Of a stretch of 21,384 nt of DNA, positions 20,628-21,384 are shown piece by piece (the first letter of the stretch is position 1; every line of letters starts with the position of its first letter). This DNA is from a virus. The notes below the pieces were generated by a model. The model worked only from the letters and a program-made list of their open reading frames with translations, did no database searches and was not told the origin of the DNA. Location: positions 1-21,384 of IMG/VR virus record IMGVR_UViG_3300046090_000008, one strand, 5' to 3'. The translations under genes were made by a program, and so were the position numbers.

Positions 20628-21384
20628 TGGGTAAATTTACAGGTGAAGTAATTTATGATGACCCGCAAGCACAAGGTAAACCTGCGGTCAATCCTGCATT
20701 GGTTAAGGCATTAGTGCCACAACCAGCAGTAAACGTTTTATCGCCTCAAGATCAAAGGGCATTTGACTTAGCGGAGGCTAAAAGAAAATCTGATCAAATA
20801 TCAAAAATTGATGAGGAAAATCGAGCTCAAGCGCGAAAACTACAAGAAGAATCTCGGCAAAAAGAAACAAAAAAAGCTGAAGAACAAAGGACAATAAAAT
20901 TAGAAGCTGAAAAAATAGATTTAAAGAAAGCCAAAAATCTTGAAAATTTACCTACGTTAATTAAGAGAGCAAAATCGGTTTTAACAGGTCAATATGTAGA
21001 TGAAACAGGCAAATTAATAAAAACTCCATTACCTACTCAAAGTTTAGGTGGTTCAATTATTGATACTGTGGGTGGATTTGTTGGAAAAACTCCTCAAGGG
21101 GCTGCACCAGCTGACAGATTAAAAGTAATTGGTGGCGCTTTGGTTTTGTCAATGCCCCGCATGGAAGGCCCGCAATCTGATGCCGACACTAAGTTATATA
21201 GAGAAATGGCTGGTAAAGTTGGCGATGATACTGTTTCAATTGAAAGACGGCTTGCTGCTTTGGATGAGGTTGAAAAAATATATTCTAAATACACCCAAAC
21301 TCCTGAATTGGGCAACAAACTACCAGCAGGCGCACCACCTGAAGCTAAACAAGCAAAAGATGGCAATTGGTATTCGCCTGATCC
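20627..21384 (+). CDS. Ejection-type virion protein, 3'-truncated
   Basis: The reading frame starts with ATG in a TAATG overlap and stays open to the end of the window, giving 252 residues of a longer protein. A charged coiled coil (about 45-105, with KIDEENRAQARKLQEESRQK) is followed by LENLPTLIKRAKSVLTGQYV, a Gly-rich turn, and ADRLKVIGGALVLSMPRMEG with PQSDADTKLYREMAGKVGDD. The last motif is typical of podovirus internal virion/DNA-transfer proteins. The sequence ends in DGNWYSPDP, which often opens a C-terminal tail in that family. The gene is AT-rich (15 G+C of 60 at 20881-20940) compared with the head genes. Confidence 0.72.
   Translation, partial: MGKFTGEVIYDDPQAQGKPAVNPALVKALVPQPAVNVLSPQDQRAFDLAEAKRKSDQISKIDEENRAQARKLQEESRQKETKKAEEQRTIKLEAEKIDLKKAKNLENLPTLIKRAKSVLTGQYVDETGKLIKTPLPTQSLGGSIIDTVGGFVGKTPQGAAPADRLKVIGGALVLSMPRMEGPQSDADTKLYREMAGKVGDDTVSIERRLAALDEVEKIYSKYTQTPELGNKLPAGAPPEAKQAKDGNWYSPD

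Noticed and set aside
1-21384. CRISPR array, tRNA genes, insertion sequences, attachment sites
   Set aside because: No spaced repeats, no tRNA-like cloverleaf sequences, no transposase or inverted repeats of that kind were found; coding density leaves little room.

Overview
The window is a continuous stretch of a tailed double-stranded DNA phage (or prophage) genome. All 31 genes recognised lie on the + strand, packed end to end with ATGA, GTGA or TAATG stop/start overlaps. No gene-free gap exceeds about 20 bases. No tRNA, integrase, lysis gene, polymerase or bacterial gene is visible. The gene set (large portal with a Q/M-rich C-terminal coiled coil, scaffold, HK97-type capsid, decoration protein, tail adaptor, propeller-like tail protein, then low-complexity ejection-type proteins, and no sheath, tape measure or baseplate) points to a short-tailed (podovirus-like) phage. 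Strong AAGGAG ribosome sites and moderate GC fit a proteobacterial host; an aquatic betaproteobacterial host is a guess.

Layout. (1) 1-2114: end of a nucleic-acid/recombination block, with a 5'-truncated small protein, a VRR-NUC nuclease, an AT-rich PP-loop (PAPS-reductase-like) ATPase, a small hypothetical protein, an NrdR-like zinc ribbon and an HNH-type zinc protein. It closes with an intrinsic terminator at 2102-2128. (2) 2138-3556: a small helical protein, a GT8-like glycosyltransferase and a small phage protein. (3) 3574-11953: small and large terminase, a small beta-rich protein, portal, a fibre-type protein in an unusual place, two small proteins, scaffold, major capsid protein and decoration protein. 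It closes with a second terminator at 11962-11993. (4) 11995-14791: a cassette of a DUF115-like/glycosyltransferase fusion, a SAM methyltransferase and a second DUF115-like protein. (5) 14788-21384: tail adaptor, two small basic proteins, tail hub/stabilisation protein, a GNAT-like protein and three ejection-type proteins, the last running off the window.

Blocks 3 and 5 make and fill the capsid, close it and arm it for DNA delivery. The capsid terminator probably sets a high capsid-to-tail ratio by partial read-through, as T7 does. The most intriguing part is the sugar-modification cassette placed directly behind the capsid and decoration genes, together with the separate GT8-like gene. Its parts recall bacterial Maf/flagellin glycosylation and suggest, without proving, that the phage glycosylates its own virion or a host glycan.
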